From Deltaproteobacteria bacterium (lineage in GTDB: Bacteria; Desulfobacterota; Desulfobacteria; Desulfobacterales; JAUVGT01): a DNA stretch of 18,676 bases. Of this stretch, positions 16,512 through 18,676 are shown one piece after another. The stretch lies in contig JAUVGT010000035.1 in the NCBI GenBank assembly GCA_030593645.1, positions 1 through 18,676 of the forward strand, written 5' to 3'. Position 1 is the stretch's first letter; every line of letters begins with the position of its first letter. Under the pieces are notes generated by a model. It ran no database searches. It saw only the letters and a list, made by a program, of their open reading frames with translations, and was not told the DNA's origin. A program made the translations under genes and the position numbers.

Positions 16512-17234
16512 ATGATGAATGGTATGCAGAGATTGATAATGATAAATAATTACAATATTTCGGAAGTTGTTGAAGAAATAAAACATTCACTTAAGGTTCT
16601 GCAAGATTCCGGGTGGAAGGGTTTTGACTGCTCGGACAGTAAATTGGACACACTTGATTCGTGGAATACAAAAACGGGTGTATTAAAGGATACCCTTCAG
16701 AATATTTTTAATGGCCTTGGAAAATGCGACCGCTGCAAACTTGCCCAGAATCGCACCAATATTGTTTTTGGAGTTGGTAATCCTGACGCTCGCCTGATTT
16801 TTATCGGGGAAGGACCCGGAAGTGAGGAGGATAAACAGGGCGAACCGTTTGTGGGGGCGGCAGGTCAACTCCTTTCAAAAATTATACAGGCAATGAATCT
16901 GTCCCGTGATCAGGTATACATTTGCAATATCATTAAATGCCGACCGCCGGGAAATAGAAACCCGGAACCTGTGGAAATTAAAGCGTGCATGCCGTATCTG
17001 GTCAGACAAATTGATGCTGTTTCACCTGACTATATCTGCACCCTTGGATCTGTGGCTGCCAGGTCGCTCCTTGGTACCGCAGAATATATTTCAAGACTCA
17101 GGGGGAGGTTTCATGAATACAAGGGGATCAAGGTCATGCCCACGTACCATCCTGCCTATTTGCTTCGAAATCCCGAAAAGAAACGAGATGTCTGGGAAGA
17201 TATGAAAATACTGATGAAAGAAATGGGACTGTGA
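16512..17234 (+). CDS. Uracil-DNA glycosylase, family 4 (4Fe-4S type)
   Basis: Base-excision repair enzyme that removes uracil from DNA. Cluster ligands are visible: Cys72 and Cys75 (CDRC), then Cys143 in KCRPPGNRNP and Cys159 in ACMPYL, spaced 16 apart as in the family. Other motifs are GEGPGSEEDKQGEPFVGAAGQLL (uracil pocket and water-activating region), TLGSVAARSLLG and THP-type YHPAYLLRNP near the C-terminus. The catalytic core starts near residue 60. The preceding stretch is polar and helix-like, an N-terminal extension relative to short archaeal and Thermus members. Start choice is uncertain: GTG 16509, ATG 16512, 16515, 16524 and 16539 are all in frame, with no convincing ribosome site. 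The gene is 77 bp downstream of coaBC. Confidence 0.92.
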   Translation: MMNGMQRLIMINNYNISEVVEEIKHSLKVLQDSGWKGFDCSDSKLDTLDSWNTKTGVLKDTLQNIFNGLGKCDRCKLAQNRTNIVFGVGNPDARLIFIGEGPGSEEDKQGEPFVGAAGQLLSKIIQAMNLSRDQVYICNIIKCRPPGNRNPEPVEIKACMPYLVRQIDAVSPDYICTLGSVAARSLLGTAEYISRLRGRFHEYKGIKVMPTYHPAYLLRNPEKKRDVWEDMKILMKEMGL

Positions 17235-17302
17235 TTCAGCAGCGGGTTCTATCTATCATCAACTTTCAGCTGATAATCTGAATCAACGATACATTTTAGT
17301 TA

Positions 17303-17330
17303 TTGACATAATATTGAGATATAGTTTATT
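17303..17330 (+). promoter_or_regulatory. Candidate sigma-70 promoter for the Rho_N-like gene
   Basis: A perfect TTGACA (17303-17308) is followed after 16 bp by TTTATT (17325-17330) in AT-rich DNA, about 118 bp before the ATG at 17448. This implies a long 5' leader that contains the hairpin at 17386-17410. The -10 box is imperfect. Confidence 0.45.
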
Positions 17331-17385
17331 TAATAAAGTTTTAATGAGTATGCAAAATGATTTGAGAAAATTAAAAAACCAAATC

Positions 17386-17410
17386 GGCGGAGGCTAGTTC
17401 AGTCTCCGCC
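17386..17410 (+). promoter_or_regulatory. Leader hairpin upstream of the Rho_N-like gene
   Basis: GGCGGAGGCT and AGTCTCCGCC form a 10-bp stem, one pair being G-U in RNA, around the 5-base loop AGTTC. No T run follows, so it is not a classical intrinsic terminator. It ends about 24 bp before the ribosome site of the next gene and could influence translation or stabilise the message. It could also be the end of the preceding transcript. Confidence 0.5.
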
Positions 17411-17447
17411 TGTGCGTTGTATAACAGCACATGAAAAGGAGAGAAAA

Positions 17448-17774
17448 ATGGCTGAAAAGGAAAAAAAAACCCAGGAAAAACCCCTGGATAAAATGACCGT
17501 GAAGGAATTGAAAGAAGTTGCAAAGGAAATTCCGGAAATCATCGGGGTTCACGGGATGAACAAGGCTGAACTGCTTGAGGCGATCAAAGCCGCCAAGGGG
17601 ATCGTTGATGAAAAAGTTAAAAAATCAAGCCATGTGGTTCGTGATATTAAGAAGAAAATTCATGCGTTGAAATCACATCGTAAAGCTGCGATCGAATCAA
17701 AAGACAAAAAGATGGCAACAATATACAAACGCCGGATTTCCAGATTAAAGAAAAAAACACACCGGGCCGCATAA
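17448..17774 (+). CDS. Small lysine-rich protein with a Rho_N (SAP-like) domain
   Basis: A 108-residue cytoplasmic protein. Residues 14-50 (MTVKELKEVAKEIPEIIGVHGMNKAELLEAI, described here in parts: MTVKELKEVAKEI, then GVHGMNKAELLEAIKAA) resemble the helix-extended-helix Rho N-terminal domain, known as a nucleic-acid-binding fold. The rest is rich in Lys and Arg, with a helical stretch (VVRDIKKKIHALKSHRK) and the tail RRISRLKKKTHRAA. It is not the Rho helicase: no Walker motifs are present. I infer an RNA- or DNA-binding role. The ATG at 17448 is preceded by AAGGAGAG; an in-frame GTG at 17412 lies in the leader and is rejected. It has its own likely promoter and a leader hairpin, and the HAD gene follows 26 bp later. 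Confidence 0.85.
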   Translation: MAEKEKKTQEKPLDKMTVKELKEVAKEIPEIIGVHGMNKAELLEAIKAAKGIVDEKVKKSSHVVRDIKKKIHALKSHRKAAIESKDKKMATIYKRRISRLKKKTHRAA

Positions 17775-17800
17775 TATTAGACCTTATTTCAGGTATTTGA

Positions 17801-18370
17801 ATGATTGATCCGGCATCAGTAGCATATGATATTGACGGGGTTGTTGCCGATACAATGAAGCTGTTCATTGAAATAGCACGCGATGAATTTAATATTAAAT
17901 GGATCAGGTACAAAAATATTACAAGCTATTCACTCGAGGAATGTCTTAAAATCGATACACAGATTTTAGAAGATATCAGTGAAAAAATAGTACAAGGTAA
18001 TTATAACGGTAACTTAGAACCAATTAATGGTTCGCCCGAGGTTCTGCGAAGAATCGGCAGGCACAATAAAAAAATATTGTTTGTGACTGCCAGACCTGCC
18101 GCAGATCATATTCAAAATTGGTTATTCAAATCTTTAGATATTAAACCCGATCGAATTCAGGTGATCGCAACGGGGACCTTTGAAGGGAAAGTTGACGTTC
18201 TGCTCGAAAACCGTATGAAATATTTTGTTGAGGACAGGCTTGAAACCTGTTTTTTACTTGAAAAATCAGGAATCGTACCTATCCTGTTTTATCAGCCCTG
18301 GAACAGGAAAAAGCACCCGTTTATTGAAATAAGAAACTGGAAAGAACTTGAAGATCTGATGGAATTTTGA
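17801..18370 (+). CDS. HAD-superfamily hydrolase, 5'-nucleotidase (NT5C)-like
   Basis: A 189-residue phosphatase-like protein. Motif I is AYDIDGVVADT with Asp10 (nucleophile) and Asp12 (acid/base); motif II is FVTARPAA with the conserved Thr; motif III/IV is YFVEDRLETC with acidic residues for Mg2+ after NRMKY. The compact order, with a cap between motif I and II, resembles deoxyribonucleotidase-type HAD proteins, but the substrate cannot be read from the sequence. It begins 26 bp after the Rho_N-like gene, so the two may be co-transcribed. The TGA stop (18368-18370) overlaps the first two bases of repeat copy D, so the gene ends exactly where the repeat begins. Confidence 0.85.
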   Translation: MIDPASVAYDIDGVVADTMKLFIEIARDEFNIKWIRYKNITSYSLEECLKIDTQILEDISEKIVQGNYNGNLEPINGSPEVLRRIGRHNKKILFVTARPAADHIQNWLFKSLDIKPDRIQVIATGTFEGKVDVLLENRMKYFVEDRLETCFLLEKSGIVPILFYQPWNRKKHPFIEIRNWKELEDLMEF

Positions 18371-18539
18371 CGGTTTCGTAATCCGCCGTAGGCGGACCAA
18401 CTTCTGCGTTGTGCTGCATTTCGCAATCATTCAACGTACTATAAGTACGCTTCATGATAACGAAATTTTCACGCCTTGAATTTGGTCCGCCTACGGTGGA
18501 TTACGAAACCGTCTCATTCGGACTTTTTACGAGATCATC
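18369..18539 (-). repeat. Dispersed long palindromic repeat, copy D, with remodelled arms and end module
   Basis: Reverse orientation relative to copies B and C. The palindrome runs 18369-18513 and is followed by the 39-bp end module (18501-18539). The outer 36 bases of the two arms (18369-18404 and 18478-18513) pair at 34 positions. Both contain a CCGCC-GTA-GGCGG-type mini-palindrome in place of the AAAAGT run of copies B and C. The inner arm segments are much less complementary. The repeat occupies nearly the whole gap between the HAD gene and the recombinase gene. Confidence 0.85.
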
Positions 18540-18561
18540 AATTTTAAATGGTTATAATTTT

Positions 18562-18676
18562 TTGAAAATACATCCTGAAATAACAGAAGTGATCAGGTCA
18601 TTCATCGAATCCCTTTCTGCAGAAAAAGGATATTCCCTGAATACCTGCCGCGCTTACAAAAATGATCTGGAAGAAT
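18562..18676 (+). CDS. Xer-type tyrosine recombinase, N-terminal fragment (runs off right edge)
   Basis: Thirty-eight codons are visible from a TTG at 18562. The segment RSFIESLSAEKGYSLNTCRA followed by YKNDLEE fits the core-binding SAM-like N-terminal domain of XerC/XerD proteins (consensus: FL..L..E.G.S..T..AY..DL). Xer proteins resolve chromosome dimers at dif sites, although integrases share this domain. No ATG is available in this frame after the repeat and there is no clear ribosome site, so the TTG start is tentative. An ATG at 18548 is out of frame and stops at once. The catalytic Arg-His-Tyr part is outside the window. Confidence 0.6.
   Translation, partial: MKIHPEITEVIRSFIESLSAEKGYSLNTCRAYKNDLEE

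Noticed and set aside
17315..17330. TATAGT as the -10 box for the TTGACA at 17303
   Set aside because: The spacer would be only 11 bp; TTTATT at 16 bp is more plausible.
18548..18565. ATG at 18548 as start of the recombinase gene
   Set aside because: It is in a different frame and reaches a TGA after five codons.

Overview
The window looks like a chromosome segment of a moderately AT-rich Gram-negative bacterium, most likely a Desulfobacterota (Desulfobacterales-like) species. That placement is an inference. It rests on the style of the housekeeping genes (coaBC next to a family 4 uracil-DNA glycosylase, a small Rho_N-like basic protein, a Xer recombinase) and on long palindromic intergenic repeats that I associate with that group. 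No rRNA or tRNA is present to confirm it.

Positions 1-9060 are filled by one enormous open gene whose 5' end lies outside the window. It encodes a hybrid PKS-NRPS megasynthase with the visible order FAAL - ACP - KS - (no AT) - ACP - thioester reductase 1 - truncated condensation domain - adenylation - PCP - thioester reductase 2. Two complete reductive-release domains in one chain, with a condensation remnant lacking the HHxxxDG half directly after the first, is the most striking feature of the window. It suggests either two semi-independent aldehyde- or alcohol-releasing lines in one polypeptide or a non-canonical transfer step.

Positions 9247-10755 carry glpK on the minus strand, convergent with the megasynthase. 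A 247-bp divergent intergenic region follows, with a nested palindrome of operator type. Positions 11003-14259 are a nucleotide-sugar cluster: UDP-glucuronate decarboxylase (UDP-xylose), GDP-mannose 4,6-dehydratase and GDP-L-fucose synthase. These provide precursors for surface polysaccharide, but no glycosyltransferase is visible.

Positions 14260-18676 hold a predicted lipoprotein of unknown function, coaBC (coenzyme A synthesis, which supplies the donor of the phosphopantetheine arms on carrier proteins), a 4Fe-4S uracil-DNA glycosylase, a small lysine-rich Rho_N-domain protein, a HAD-family phosphatase-like protein and the beginning of a Xer-type tyrosine recombinase that runs off the right edge.

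Four copies, full or partial, of one long imperfect palindromic repeat sit between genes (9088-9126, 14279-14430, 15033-15196, 18369-18539). They show modular remodelling: one has a new hairpin in its loop, and another has the same GC-rich mini-palindrome in both arms. No CRISPR array, transposase or RNA gene was found.
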